A stretch of 64,000 bases of DNA from CAVTLG01 sp963735495 (lineage in GTDB: Bacteria; Chloroflexota; Ktedonobacteria; Ktedonobacterales; Ktedonobacteraceae), in NCBI GenBank assembly GCA_963735495.1, contig CAVTLG010000014.1:124001-188000 (forward strand). The letters are read 5' to 3'. The translations under genes and the position numbers were made by a program. Numbering within the stretch: the first letter of the stretch is position 1; every line of letters starts with the position of its first letter. Below, piece after piece: positions 25,600 to 34,056 of this stretch. The notes beneath the pieces are model-generated. The model was not told the origin of the DNA. It was given only the letters and a program-made list of their open reading frames with translations, and did no database searches.

Positions 25600-27657
25600 A
25601 TGCATATTTTCAAAACGAAGCGTCTCCAGGTGGCAACTGTGCTGACGATTATCTTCTTGATATTTAGTAGTATGATTGTCACAAGGGTGCTGACGTCTCA
25701 TGCTGCTGCAGGTAGTGTTTCATTGCAAGCAGGTGAGACGGCAGTGACTGGAGAGATCACCAACTATAGTGGCAATGACGGTGGTTCCGGTGGGGTATTT
25801 CCTCCCTCGACGGCGATTGATTGGCCAGCCAACGCAGGATATCCGACGGTGCATAACGCTGTTGGAGGCACCGGTACGTTTCAGGACCCGATCACGGTAG
25901 CGATCAATTCGAAGTATGGCTCTTCTGGAGATGTACCGAATAGTTCGGACTATCAGATTGGAGAGAAATTTTATATCCCGCAGCTCCATTTATATTTTGT
26001 GGCCGAAGATAGTTGTAACGTTGATATTGATTATGCTGATTGTACCAATAATGGGAGCATGCAAGATAATAGCCATGAACTCCATATGGACCTCTTCAAT
26101 GGCAATATTACCAATTCCTCCCTTTTTACCAATGAGCAAAACTGTGAAACCAGCTACGGCAGTAATACTCCAGTGATTGCCAATGCCGGACCTGGTTATC
26201 CTATGCCTGATCAGTATCCTCAAGGCACTTCGTTGTTTGTGGCCCCCAATACCTGTGTTGGGGCAACATTATGGAATGAATACGCTGGTTGGACCATTGG
26301 GACCGAAACGACGACGACCAATACGACACCTACCTCAACGCCTGCATCAACAGCCTCTGCAAAGCCTCCCTCAACGACCTCTGCGACGACAAATACGCTG
26401 AATGTCGATGATAGCGTGCAGGGATCAGGCCAGGATCAGTTTAACTATAGTGGAACTGGTTGGAAGCACTGCCGTAACTGCGATTACCACTCTGTCGGTT
26501 TCTCTAACGGGAGTAACAGTTGGGATGAGACGGCTGGCGACTCTGTCAGCGTGGCGTTTACAGGCACACAGATCAAATTTTATGGGGTAGTTGGGCCCGC
26601 TCATGGCGTCGGGAAGGTCTCCATTGATGGGAAGGTCAAGGGGGAGATTGATTTCTATGCGCAAACTGAGGCCGGGAACACGTTGCTCTATACCAGCCCG
26701 ACCTTAACTGCCGGGCTGCATACATTCAAGCTCACGGTGACGGGATGGCAGAACGAAGCTTCGAGTTGGGCTTTTGTGAATCCTGATCGTGTGGAAATCA
26801 CGTCGGGTACGGCCACTACATCATCGACAACAACGACAACAACGACATCAGCATCAATATTGGCTACTACGTCCGGGACAGGTAAAGATGCATTAGATCC
26901 TACGGCCAGTGATGCCAATTGGAAGATGATCTGGCATGATGATTTCACGGGTTCAAGTATCGATACCAGCAAATGGACGGTGCGCGAATATTCTGCCGGT
27001 GAATTTAATGATGAGCAAGAGTGCTATCAGGATAATGGCACACAGGCGCGTATTGCTGGGACTGGTGCGAACAGTCATCTGGTAGTAGAGGCTGATCAAC
27101 AGACCAACGACAGTAGTTGTCCCTATGTTTCGGGCCGCCTGGACACACAGGGAAAGTATGCCGTTCAGCCACCGACGAGCGGCAAGCCGGTCCGCGTTGA
27201 GGCGAGCATCCAGCTCCCTGTGGGAGGAGATGGCATCTGGCCGGCTTTCTGGATGTTAGGGCAGAATATTGACTCCGTTGGCTGGCCTGACTGTGGTGAA
27301 ATTGATATTATGGAAAATGTGCCCGCGTTGACCATGTCAACCATTCAGTCGACTGTGCATGGATTAAATAACGCGAGCAGCGATCAACAGGAGACGCTAC
27401 CGAGTGGGAAGTTCTCAGATGGCTATCATCTGATTGCTATGGACTGGTATACTGATCATATCGTTTTTTCGGTTGATGGTCGTGCTACTTCGTCTATTGA
27501 TACCACGCAGCTCGGTGGTGATCAGGTTTTCAACCAGCCATTTTTTATCCTGTTGAACCTTGCTGTTGGGGGAGACTGGCCGGGGAACGCCGATAGTAGT
27601 ACGCCGTTTCCGCAGCAGATGAATGTAGCATTTGTCCGCGTCTATCAACATAATTAA
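25600..27657 (+). CDS. Secreted GH16 glucanase with two accessory modules
   Basis: This 685-residue protein has an N-terminal TM/signal helix (VATVLTIIFLIFSSMIV) ending near Ala-Ala at residue 36. Module 1 (to about 230) is a Cys-containing beta domain. A Thr/Pro/Ser linker leads to module 2 (about 265-400), a beta-sandwich with DSVQGSGQDQFNYSGTGW and WAFVNPDRVEI, resembling a carbohydrate-binding or Ig-like domain. A poly-Thr linker leads to the GH16 domain (about 440-685), whose catalytic signature is GEIDIMENV; the two Glu are nucleophile and acid/base. GH16 enzymes cleave beta-1,3 or beta-1,3/1,4 glucans (laminarin, lichenan). A substrate such as fungal wall glucan would suit a soil filamentous bacterium (inference). 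Confidence 0.9.
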   Translation: MHIFKTKRLQVATVLTIIFLIFSSMIVTRVLTSHAAAGSVSLQAGETAVTGEITNYSGNDGGSGGVFPPSTAIDWPANAGYPTVHNAVGGTGTFQDPITVAINSKYGSSGDVPNSSDYQIGEKFYIPQLHLYFVAEDSCNVDIDYADCTNNGSMQDNSHELHMDLFNGNITNSSLFTNEQNCETSYGSNTPVIANAGPGYPMPDQYPQGTSLFVAPNTCVGATLWNEYAGWTIGTETTTTNTTPTSTPASTASAKPPSTTSATTNTLNVDDSVQGSGQDQFNYSGTGWKHCRNCDYHSVGFSNGSNSWDETAGDSVSVAFTGTQIKFYGVVGPAHGVGKVSIDGKVKGEIDFYAQTEAGNTLLYTSPTLTAGLHTFKLTVTGWQNEASSWAFVNPDRVEITSGTATTSSTTTTTTTSASILATTSGTGKDALDPTASDANWKMIWHDDFTGSSIDTSKWTVREYSAGEFNDEQECYQDNGTQARIAGTGANSHLVVEADQQTNDSSCPYVSGRLDTQGKYAVQPPTSGKPVRVEASIQLPVGGDGIWPAFWMLGQNIDSVGWPDCGEIDIMENVPALTMSTIQSTVHGLNNASSDQQETLPSGKFSDGYHLIAMDWYTDHIVFSVDGRATSSIDTTQLGGDQVFNQPFFILLNLAVGGDWPGNADSSTPFPQQMNVAFVRVYQHN

Positions 27658-27699
27658 TGTGAATGGCACCAGGTTTTAATCTTTAGGCAGGAGTCGTGC

Positions 27700-28545
27700 A
27701 TGCGTTATGGTTTCGTCATACCATCCGGCGATGTTCGGACGTTGATTGAACTGGCCTCTGAGGCGGAACGTGCGGGTTGGGATGGTATCTTTTACTGGGA
27801 TGCCATAGCTATTGAGTCTGCTGGACCAATATATGATCCGTGGGTTGTCCTGGCTGGTATGGCGATGCGTACCGAGCATATACGTATTGGCGCGGTGCTG
27901 ACGCCGTTGTCGCGTCGTAGGCCGTGGAAAGTGGCGCGCGAAACGGTCACGGTAGATCATCTCTCAAATGGGCGTCTGATCTTGCCGGTCGGTCTGGGGG
28001 CGCTTGACGATGGCGGTTTCGCAAAGGTCGGCGAAGTAACGGACCGCAAGCTGCGCGCGCAGTTGCTCGATGAGAGCCTGGCCATTCTGACCGGACTGTG
28101 GAGCGGACAACCATTCAGTTACCAGGGCGAACACTACCATATCGCGGAGATGACCTTTCTTCCTCCTCCAGTGCAGACGCCGCGCATCCCCATCTGGGTG
28201 GTGGGAGGCTGGCCGAAGAAGCAGTCGATGCAGCGGGTATTGCATTATGATGGCTTACTACCGAACAAGTTAAATGCGGATGGCACACAGGCTGAAATTA
28301 CGCCTGCCGATATTCGCGAGATGAAGACTTTTATTAATGCACAGCGCACGTTAACCACGCCATTTGATATCGTCTGTGAAGGCACCACCTCCGGCACTGA
28401 TCCTGTGCAGGACGCTGCAAGTGTGCGGCAGTGGGCGGAAGCCGGTGCCACCTGGTGGCTGGAGACCATGTGGTCGCACGACTTTCACGCAGGTTCAGAG
28501 GCCATTCGCACGCGTATCAGGCAAGGCCCACCGCGTGTAGACTAG
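27700..28545 (+). CDS. LLM-class flavin-dependent oxidoreductase
   Basis: A 281-residue luciferase-like TIM barrel. The N-terminus (MRYGFVIPSGDVRTLIELASEAERAGWDGIFYWDA), the IRIGAVLTPLSRRRPWKVARET segment and GRLILPVGLGALDD are the family hallmarks. The cofactor is FMN or F420; the sequence does not settle which. AGGAG lies six bases before the ATG. It is 42 bases downstream of the GH16 gene, but a shared transcript is not required. Confidence 0.9.
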   Translation: MRYGFVIPSGDVRTLIELASEAERAGWDGIFYWDAIAIESAGPIYDPWVVLAGMAMRTEHIRIGAVLTPLSRRRPWKVARETVTVDHLSNGRLILPVGLGALDDGGFAKVGEVTDRKLRAQLLDESLAILTGLWSGQPFSYQGEHYHIAEMTFLPPPVQTPRIPIWVVGGWPKKQSMQRVLHYDGLLPNKLNADGTQAEITPADIREMKTFINAQRTLTTPFDIVCEGTTSGTDPVQDAASVRQWAEAGATWWLETMWSHDFHAGSEAIRTRIRQGPPRVD

Positions 28546-28567
28546 CTTTGAGCGTGTCCGTGTGTAA

Positions 28568-29632
28568 CTATGGGATGAGCACCTGTAATGGCTCTTCGGC
28601 GATGGCTGTCTCCAGTGGCGTTTGACCGCGTACCTCTCCGTCCAACGTGACATCTTGTGGATCAATGTTGGTGGTGATAGTGATCTTGCGCGCTTGTATA
28701 TGGTGGATACCGGCGATGCCAGTTAATTCTGCGGCCTGCAGTTGTGGATTGCGAGCGTGCCATGGTGACTGGGATGGTCTGGCCGTCGCCTGTTGCAGGA
28801 GTTGTGTCAGCGCCGGTAGCAGGTCCTGTAGCCCAACATCCTCGATGATCACGATATCGAGCAAGTGGTCATGCAGACTGGCTGCTGGTACAGCCAGGTT
28901 CCACTGTCCACCGAAAATTGGCGCATTGATCACGGTCGTTTGTAGTGCGCGACAATGCAGTGAGACAGGTTCTGCGCTAATAACGGGTGGGGCCTGGGTC
29001 CGCGATGGTAATGCGAGACCTTCAATGCATAGAGTCATCTCCAGTGGCTGGTGCTCTTTCAACACTTGTAACGTAGCGAGTGGATAGGTCAACTTCCCAT
29101 AGCGCTCACGGACCGCGATATTCGTTGCTAGGCGTGCGAACTGCACATTCAGGCCAACAGCCAGCACGTGAGCGAAGTAGGCATGTTTTTGTGGTGAGAT
29201 ATGTGCCTCGGACGGCTTTTGCTGTTTGGAGTTTGCCAGGTGCGTTGCTTGTTCGGCTGGGTGCGCGATGCCGATATCTATGGTTGTGGTGCGTCCCTGT
29301 GCGATAACCATTACTGCCTGCTGAAGATCCAGTGGCAGTCCTAGCGAGCGAGCTATGTCGTTGGCCGTTCCCAATGGGAGAATGCCCAGTGGCAGATTAC
29401 TGCCCACGATATGGGTAATCACACCGCCTACCAGTCCATCGCCTCCCGCTGCTATCACCAACGTCGTACCATTGGCACGCCAGAGAGTGCCTTGCACGGG
29501 TAGCGCATCCAGATCTGCGATGGATATGACGTCAGTCACGGCGATATTTGCCTCCTGGAGGTACGCCAGCGCCTGTGAAAGTTGCGTTGACCTGCCCGAG
29601 TGAGGGCTATGGACCACAATAGCTTGCTGCAA
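28568..29632 (-). CDS. Diacylglycerol/lipid kinase family protein
   Basis: This 354-residue protein has the DAGK catalytic fold: VVHSPHSGRS at the N-terminus (nucleotide loop of the type N-P-x-S-G), the GGDGLVGGVITHI motif near residue 63, and PLGILPLGTANDIARSLGLP. The C-terminal beta domain is present, with LDIVIIEDVGL and VTLDGEVRGQTPLE (the D-G-E motif). It is similar to YegS and DgkB, which phosphorylate lipids at the inner membrane face. The start is a TTG with AGAGGA ten bases upstream. It is convergent with the LLM oxidoreductase gene. Confidence 0.9.
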   Translation of the reverse strand: MQQAIVVHSPHSGRSTQLSQALAYLQEANIAVTDVISIADLDALPVQGTLWRANGTTLVIAAGGDGLVGGVITHIVGSNLPLGILPLGTANDIARSLGLPLDLQQAVMVIAQGRTTTIDIGIAHPAEQATHLANSKQQKPSEAHISPQKHAYFAHVLAVGLNVQFARLATNIAVRERYGKLTYPLATLQVLKEHQPLEMTLCIEGLALPSRTQAPPVISAEPVSLHCRALQTTVINAPIFGGQWNLAVPAASLHDHLLDIVIIEDVGLQDLLPALTQLLQQATARPSQSPWHARNPQLQAAELTGIAGIHHIQARKITITTNIDPQDVTLDGEVRGQTPLETAIAEEPLQVLIP

Positions 29633-30047
29633 TTTTGCACAATCCTCTATCTTGCTTGTGTTGCTTTCTTGCTCTGCTGCTATCAGTATAACAAACTTGT
29701 GTTTGGCTTCATAGTGTTTTATGACAGGATTTTGACTGCGGAAAAGCTTCCTTGCAATTTCTTCTGCTGCAAGGAAGCTTTTTTGTTTGCCCTAGATATT
29801 CACCGATGGTTACAGTTCTTCCCACAAACTGACTAACACATGTGCTTCAATGTCTTCTAGTCTAGCTATCTCATCTTATCCATCTATGCTGCTCACTTTT
29901 ACATGAAATTGATAGATGTCTATCTCTAAACTTCCAGCAACGTTATGCTGCATTTCGGGAAGATGTTTCTTCATGCGCGGCAGCTCTCCACAGAGGATTG
30001 TACTAGTGGGTATATTTTCAAGATGATCTCTGCAAAATACTGAAGCT
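29633..30047. other. Intergenic region
   Basis: 415 bases between the lipid kinase start and the XRE-like gene end. They contain one strong hairpin terminator. No gene is supported; the rest is AT-rich, with no repeat that I can see. Confidence 0.5.
29742..29785. terminator. Strong hairpin terminator
   Basis: AAAAGCTTCCTTGCA pairs with TGCAAGGAAGCTTTT, followed by more T residues on the + strand; the complementary strand also ends in a T run. It could stop leftward transcription from the XRE gene or any rightward transcript. Confidence 0.75.
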
Positions 30048-30278
30048 TTAATCTTCCTCGCTGCCTCGGCCTGCTAAGTTGATGCCTGCGACATTGCTCA
30101 AAGTGAACGTCTCTCCATACAGCTTTGATAAGCCCCGTAGTATTTTGTTTGCTGTGCTCCGGTTTACTTTCTCTCCATCCCTTATTCTCATAACTGATCG
30201 TTCGCTTACGCCTGATGTGCGCCCCAATTCAGTTAATGTCGCTGGCATGTTTTCAATTAATTCCCTGATGCTGTGCAT
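30048..30278 (-). CDS. XRE-like helix-turn-helix regulator
   Basis: Preferred start is the ATG of MHSIRELIENM, with GGGAG upstream; an ATG nine codons earlier lacks one. The 76-residue protein has a five-helix HTH (TLTELGRTSGVSERSVMRIRDGEKVNRSTANKILRGLSKLYG). It is a likely repressor, placed divergently from the accessory cassette with a consensus promoter between them, so autoregulation and control of the cassette are plausible. Toxin-antitoxin membership is possible, but no toxin is evident. Confidence 0.7.
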   Translation of the reverse strand: MHSIRELIENMPATLTELGRTSGVSERSVMRIRDGEKVNRSTANKILRGLSKLYGETFTLSNVAGINLAGRGSEED

Positions 30279-30377
30279 AAGCCAGTAATCTCCCTTTGCA
30301 CCCATTTATCAGACGGGTGTATTTTTGAAACCTACTATATCATTTCACCGACCTACGCGCAATCATTATGACAAGTG

Positions 30378-30406
30378 TTGACAAGTCATGACAGATTGGG
30401 TATAAT
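30378..30406 (+). promoter_or_regulatory. Perfect consensus sigma-70 promoter with TGACAAGT repeats
   Basis: TTGACA (30378-30383) and TATAAT (30401-30406) are separated by exactly 17 bases. Overlapping the -35 box are TGACAAGT-G-T-TGACAAGT-C-A-TGACA repeats, which look like an operator. It drives the small-gene cassette starting at 30650. Confidence 0.75.
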
Positions 30407-30525
30407 TTTAATATGACTGTTTGAGTTCTGCCAAGTACACATATGGATACTGTGTTTAGATCTTCACAATTAACTATCAACCGTAAAGCTCGGAGGCAAC
30501 AGAGAATAGGAAGGAGGCAATACGA

Positions 30526-30558
30526 AAACTGACTCCATGGATCAGATGGAGTCAGTTT
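30526..30558. promoter_or_regulatory. Perfect 12-base inverted repeat in the cassette leader
   Basis: AAACTGACTCCA and TGGAGTCAGTTT form a stem with a nine-base loop between the promoter and the first gene. No T tract follows on the + strand. It could be an mRNA hairpin or operator. Confidence 0.4.
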
Positions 30559-30649
30559 AACAGGACCGTTCACGACCTTTGTCAAAGTAGCAGTCAGGCC
30601 CCATGGGGATTCTATACCTCATGGGATGCCACGTCAAGAAAGGCCAACC

Positions 30650-30880
30650 ATGTTTCTACCTCGACCGTCCCAGGACAACGACGAAGAATATACCGTTGTT
30701 CCTGTCATCCCCTATGAGGGAGGAGATTACCCCGAACACAACTCGACTGGCTTTTGTCATAACATGAGCCATGAATGCCACGAGAACCCAGCATCCATCG
30801 CTGATCTGGAACAGGCCCGGCTGAATGGAGAAGTCTCTGAGCGCGACGTTGACCGTATTTTTCACGGCACCACCGTGTGA
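30650..30880 (+). CDS. Small hypothetical protein of the accessory cassette
   Basis: 76 residues from the ATG with AAAGG six bases upstream. It is acidic, with a Cys/His cluster (STGFCHNMSHECHENP) that could bind a metal, then a short helix ending DVDRIFHGTTV. No known family. The next gene begins 15 bases after the stop, suggesting one transcript from the promoter at 30378. Confidence 0.55.
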   Translation: MFLPRPSQDNDEEYTVVPVIPYEGGDYPEHNSTGFCHNMSHECHENPASIADLEQARLNGEVSERDVDRIFHGTTV

Positions 30881-30895
30881 GGAAGGCAGGGTCCC

Positions 30896-31153
30896 ATGCA
30901 CAACACTCTCGGCACCAGGAGGCCGCAACCCTCACACAGGCACACGCTTGCCCAGTGCCACCAAGGGAAGCATCTCCTGAGCGCCACCTTTCGCCCAGGA
31001 GAACAGGTGTGTCTTGCCTGTGGCACCGTGTTTTATTGCCCAGCGTGTTTGCGGCAGCACCGCCTTTCCCCTGTCACCCATGAGCGCACGTTTCCCTTTG
31101 ATTGTTCCCTGCACCAGCAACCGAGGGAGGAGGCCCGTCTATGCCACCCTTGA
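30896..31153 (+). CDS. Small zinc-ribbon-like protein
   Basis: This 85-residue protein has C-L-A-C-G followed by C-P-A-C-L (VCLACGTVFYCPACLRQH), a four-Cys zinc-ribbon or B-box-like knuckle near residues 39-52, plus many His. The stop overlaps the start of the next gene, indicating translational coupling. A GCAGGG sequence precedes the ATG. No function assigned. Confidence 0.6.
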   Translation: MHNTLGTRRPQPSHRHTLAQCHQGKHLLSATFRPGEQVCLACGTVFYCPACLRQHRLSPVTHERTFPFDCSLHQQPREEARLCHP

Positions 31154-31920
31154 AGGAGCAGACCGCCGGATTTGGACGCGTCCCGCTGCGGGCACATGCC
31201 GCACCCACGCACAGCGTCGGAACGACTCACGGCATTCACCCGGACGATACCCCTTATCTCACCGATGAACGCCCGATGCACGGGGACGAAGACGACACGC
31301 TCTATACGACCCGGCTGCCAACCAGTACCCGGCGCTACACGGCTCCTGCTGCACAGACGCAACCGCGAACGATGATCCGTGTGACCAGGCACCAGGCACC
31401 GCCTCCGCCTATGCAACGCGCATCACGGACACAGGCACCGGTACACCAGCACCGTGCGCAGCCGTTCGCGCTCTCACAACCGACCCCACCACGGCTCCCA
31501 CTCCTGTGGTCCATCGGTCTGGGAATGCTGCTTGCTCTGCTGGTGTTTCTCGCGTTTTCTGGCCTGGTTCACTGGTGGCAGGCAGTGCAAGAGACCTGGC
31601 AGTATGGCTATCCCCGGACCTACCAATGTGATGCCAATGTCGGGCATGGTGGGGTCAGCCATTTCACGGTGGAGAACCTGAGCGGGCATATCATCATTAC
31701 CGAGGTATTGCCCGGTGACTTGTCCCATTCCAAAGTCTATACCGGTCCGGTGTTCTCAGGACCAGACGTCGACCAGGAGCCTGCCACCATCTCGTTTCGG
31801 GATGTCAACGGGGATCACTCCCCGGATATGATCATTGCGGTGGGCACTGGACGCTACATCTTGATCAATACCCATGCGGGGTTTCGTCCGAGCACCTCAA
31901 CCGACAAGATCACCATATAG
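31141..31920 (+). CDS. Membrane-anchored protein with an FG-GAP-like C-terminal segment
   Basis: Start ATG with GGGAGGAGG upstream, overlapping the preceding gene by 13 bases. The 259-residue product has a long polar, Pro/Gln/Thr-rich cytoplasmic N-terminus (to residue 118), one TM (LLWSIGLGMLLALLVFLAF, about 121-143), and an extracellular beta domain whose end (SFRDVNGDHSPDMIIAVGTGRYILI) resembles a single FG-GAP/VCBS blade with a D-x-N-x-D-x-x-x-D calcium loop. The protein has the look of a surface or envelope component of the cassette. Confidence 0.65.
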   Translation: MPPLKEQTAGFGRVPLRAHAAPTHSVGTTHGIHPDDTPYLTDERPMHGDEDDTLYTTRLPTSTRRYTAPAAQTQPRTMIRVTRHQAPPPPMQRASRTQAPVHQHRAQPFALSQPTPPRLPLLWSIGLGMLLALLVFLAFSGLVHWWQAVQETWQYGYPRTYQCDANVGHGGVSHFTVENLSGHIIITEVLPGDLSHSKVYTGPVFSGPDVDQEPATISFRDVNGDHSPDMIIAVGTGRYILINTHAGFRPSTSTDKITI

Positions 31921-31933
31921 CGGAGGGGGAATA

Positions 31934-32197
31934 ATGCCAAGTATGATGCTTGTCACCTGTAACAAGCGAGAGCTTGAGAAGATCGTTGACGAGTTCGCAG
32001 ACTGGAAGGACGAAGGACTCGCTGTCAAGCTGTACGGCGTCACGGCAAAGGCGAGAGACGGCTTTGTCCTCCTGGAGTGGAGCAAACCCATCCCTGCACG
32101 CTTTGCCGCCAAACTCAAACAGGATACCGATATGCTCGATTACCTGATCTATGATGCCCCTGGTCCTCAAGCGGGACCTGCGTCATCATCATCGTAA
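31934..32197 (+). CDS. Small hypothetical protein
   Basis: The 87-residue protein starts at an ATG with GGAGGGGG six bases upstream. It has a mixed alpha/beta layout (MLVTCNKRELEKIVDEFADWKDEGLAVKLYGVTAKARDGFVLLEW) and a Ser-rich end. No known domain is recognised. It is coupled in the cassette between the FG-GAP-like gene and the baseplate-like gene. Confidence 0.55.
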   Translation: MPSMMLVTCNKRELEKIVDEFADWKDEGLAVKLYGVTAKARDGFVLLEWSKPIPARFAAKLKQDTDMLDYLIYDAPGPQAGPASSSS

Positions 32198-32267
32198 CCT
32201 TACCTGGGAAGAGAGGTGATACCTATCCTCTCTTCCCTTTTGTTCCGTGAAAAGGAGGACACGAACC

Positions 32268-33629
32268 ATGAGCTCTATCCGTCATACCGACGAAATACTC
32301 ACCCAGACAGGTACGCCAGTGCCAGAAGGACCACCCACCCGTTTGATTGACGTGCACATTTATGATCTTCCCGCAGCAGCAGAAACCGAACTGCCAGGCG
32401 TGGAGAGTACGATCCTACCGGATGACACGCAGGACGAAGAGGCCAGCCAGGATGAGGCAGCCCCACCACCACGACAACCCTGGAGACGGGGGTTGGTATT
32501 ACCTGTCGTGCTTCTTGCCTGCTGCTTGCTTATCGCAGGGATCACGGTCGTCGTTACGTTGCTGCCCTCGTGGGCACCATCAGCCACCGTGACGCTGGTC
32601 CCCATCACAAAGACGATCAGCAGCACCGGGACCATCATCGTTGTCACCGCTCCCCCGAGCGCGCAGCACGATCAGATAGCAGGCAGACGCCTCTCTTCCA
32701 TCACCATGAGCCAGGCGCAAACCGTCCCCACCACTGGAACTGCGCATCAGGATGTACATGCCGCTCAGGGTGTGATCACGTTTTACAACGCCGCGACCGG
32801 TGCACAGACGATCCCAGCAGGGACCTTGCTCACAGGAGCAGACGGGGTACAGGTGGTGACGGAGCAGGACGCGATTATCCCGGCTGCCAGCTATCCCACG
32901 TTTGGGCAGGCAACGGTCAGCGCCCACGCGGTCGTGGCAGGACCCCAGGGCAACATCCACGCCGGAGATATCTACGGGTCCTGTTGCCGCCTCAATATCT
33001 CAGCGGTCAGTCACGCCTTTAGCGGGGGACAGGCTGCACGCACCTATCAGACGGCAACGCAGCAGGATATCACCAGTGCCGCCTCCACTCTCACCACAAG
33101 CATCGATCAGAGTATCCAGGCGGCACTGCAAACGCAGGTCCGGGCCAACGAGACGCTCATCACGCCGCTGCCATGTCAACCAACCGTGACGGCTGACCAC
33201 GAGCCAGGAGCAGAGGCTGCTCAGGTTCGTGTGACGGAGAGCGAGACGTGTACGGGGGAAGTGTACAACACCAATGCCTATCACGCGCTCGTGACGCAGT
33301 TTGTGATCAGCCAGGCAACCCGGCAATTGGGAGCAGGCTATAGCCAGGTAGGGGACGTCCAGGCAAGCACGATGCACGTGAGCACCACCCAACAATCAGC
33401 GGGTACTATTGCGTTTGTGGTCAAAGCCACAGGCCAATGGATGTATCAGTTTCAGCCGAGCCAGCTTCAGCACTTGGCGGCCTTGATTGCCGGGCAGAGC
33501 AAAGCACAGGCCACGCAACGACTGCTTGGGGCACCAGGCGTGCAAAGTGTCTCGATTACGACTACGCACACCGAGCGCCTGCCAACTGATCTCAATCAGA
33601 TTCATCTACTGCTCCTGCAGGATGTCTAG
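32268..33629 (+). CDS. Membrane-anchored baseplate J-like protein
   Basis: The ATG has AAAAGGAGG at a good distance. It gives 453 residues: an acidic, Pro-rich cytoplasmic N-terminus, one TM near residues 80-103 (VLPVVLLACCLLIAGITVVV), then a long beta-rich external domain. The segment VITFYNAATGAQTIPAGTLLTGADGVQVVTEQDAIIPAA, continuing to VVAGPQGNIHAGDI, follows the baseplate J / gp47 pattern (P-A-G-T-x-L, T-x-x-x-A-x-I-P-A-A and G-x-x-G-N-I-x-A-G). A single-TM anchor and lack of other tail genes argue that it is not a phage tail protein but a surface protein using that fold. Cys pairs (SCCRLNIS; LPCQPT with SETCTGE) suit disulfides. Confidence 0.65.
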   Translation: MSSIRHTDEILTQTGTPVPEGPPTRLIDVHIYDLPAAAETELPGVESTILPDDTQDEEASQDEAAPPPRQPWRRGLVLPVVLLACCLLIAGITVVVTLLPSWAPSATVTLVPITKTISSTGTIIVVTAPPSAQHDQIAGRRLSSITMSQAQTVPTTGTAHQDVHAAQGVITFYNAATGAQTIPAGTLLTGADGVQVVTEQDAIIPAASYPTFGQATVSAHAVVAGPQGNIHAGDIYGSCCRLNISAVSHAFSGGQAARTYQTATQQDITSAASTLTTSIDQSIQAALQTQVRANETLITPLPCQPTVTADHEPGAEAAQVRVTESETCTGEVYNTNAYHALVTQFVISQATRQLGAGYSQVGDVQASTMHVSTTQQSAGTIAFVVKATGQWMYQFQPSQLQHLAALIAGQSKAQATQRLLGAPGVQSVSITTTHTERLPTDLNQIHLLLLQDV

Positions 33630-33648
33630 TGAGAAAGGAAAATCGATC

Positions 33649-33975
33649 ATGAGTGAACAACCCGCGCATTACGAGGCAGGGATATCAATCGAGCAGAGCA
33701 TCCACCAATCATTCCACCCGTTGGTGGGTGTTTCCCTGACACACAGAGACATTGTACTACTCTTGCCGGAATTTCGTTCGCTGCTGGCTTCTGAGGAACA
33801 AGAAGAGCTATTGCATTGTATGCAGCTTGTTATGCTCCTGGACGGGACTCTCTGGTTCTGTAATATCCTGACACCTGTGACCTGTTATGGCTGTGATCGT
33901 CCTGTCTGTGAGGTGCATGCCGTGCCAGTGGATGAGCAACGGGACGAAGAAGAGCGCGAGGGTGTCCTTCTGTGA
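33649..33975 (+). CDS. Small hypothetical protein with a Cys cluster
   Basis: 108 residues; GAAAGGAAAA precedes the ATG by a few bases. A helical middle (LLPEFRSLLASEEQEELLHCMQLVMLLDG) leads to C-Y-G-C-D-R-P-V-C-E-V-H, a probable zinc knuckle similar in kind to those in the small cassette proteins upstream. It closes the cassette before the TnpB gene. No family recognised. Confidence 0.55.
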   Translation: MSEQPAHYEAGISIEQSIHQSFHPLVGVSLTHRDIVLLLPEFRSLLASEEQEELLHCMQLVMLLDGTLWFCNILTPVTCYGCDRPVCEVHAVPVDEQRDEEEREGVLL

Positions 33976-34056
33976 GGGGTGTCGCATGCTTCCCTGTAGA
34001 GACCGGAATGCGCTACGAGCCTTACGTTTGCAGATGAACCGAGAGGGGCAGTGCGA

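Noticed and set aside
30626..30649. Earlier ATG for the first cassette gene
   Set aside because: It lacks a Shine-Dalgarno, while the ATG at 30650 has AAAGG six bases upstream.
32268..33629. Phage tail baseplate gene and a prophage
   Set aside because: The protein is membrane-anchored and no other tail, capsid, terminase or integrase genes are present.
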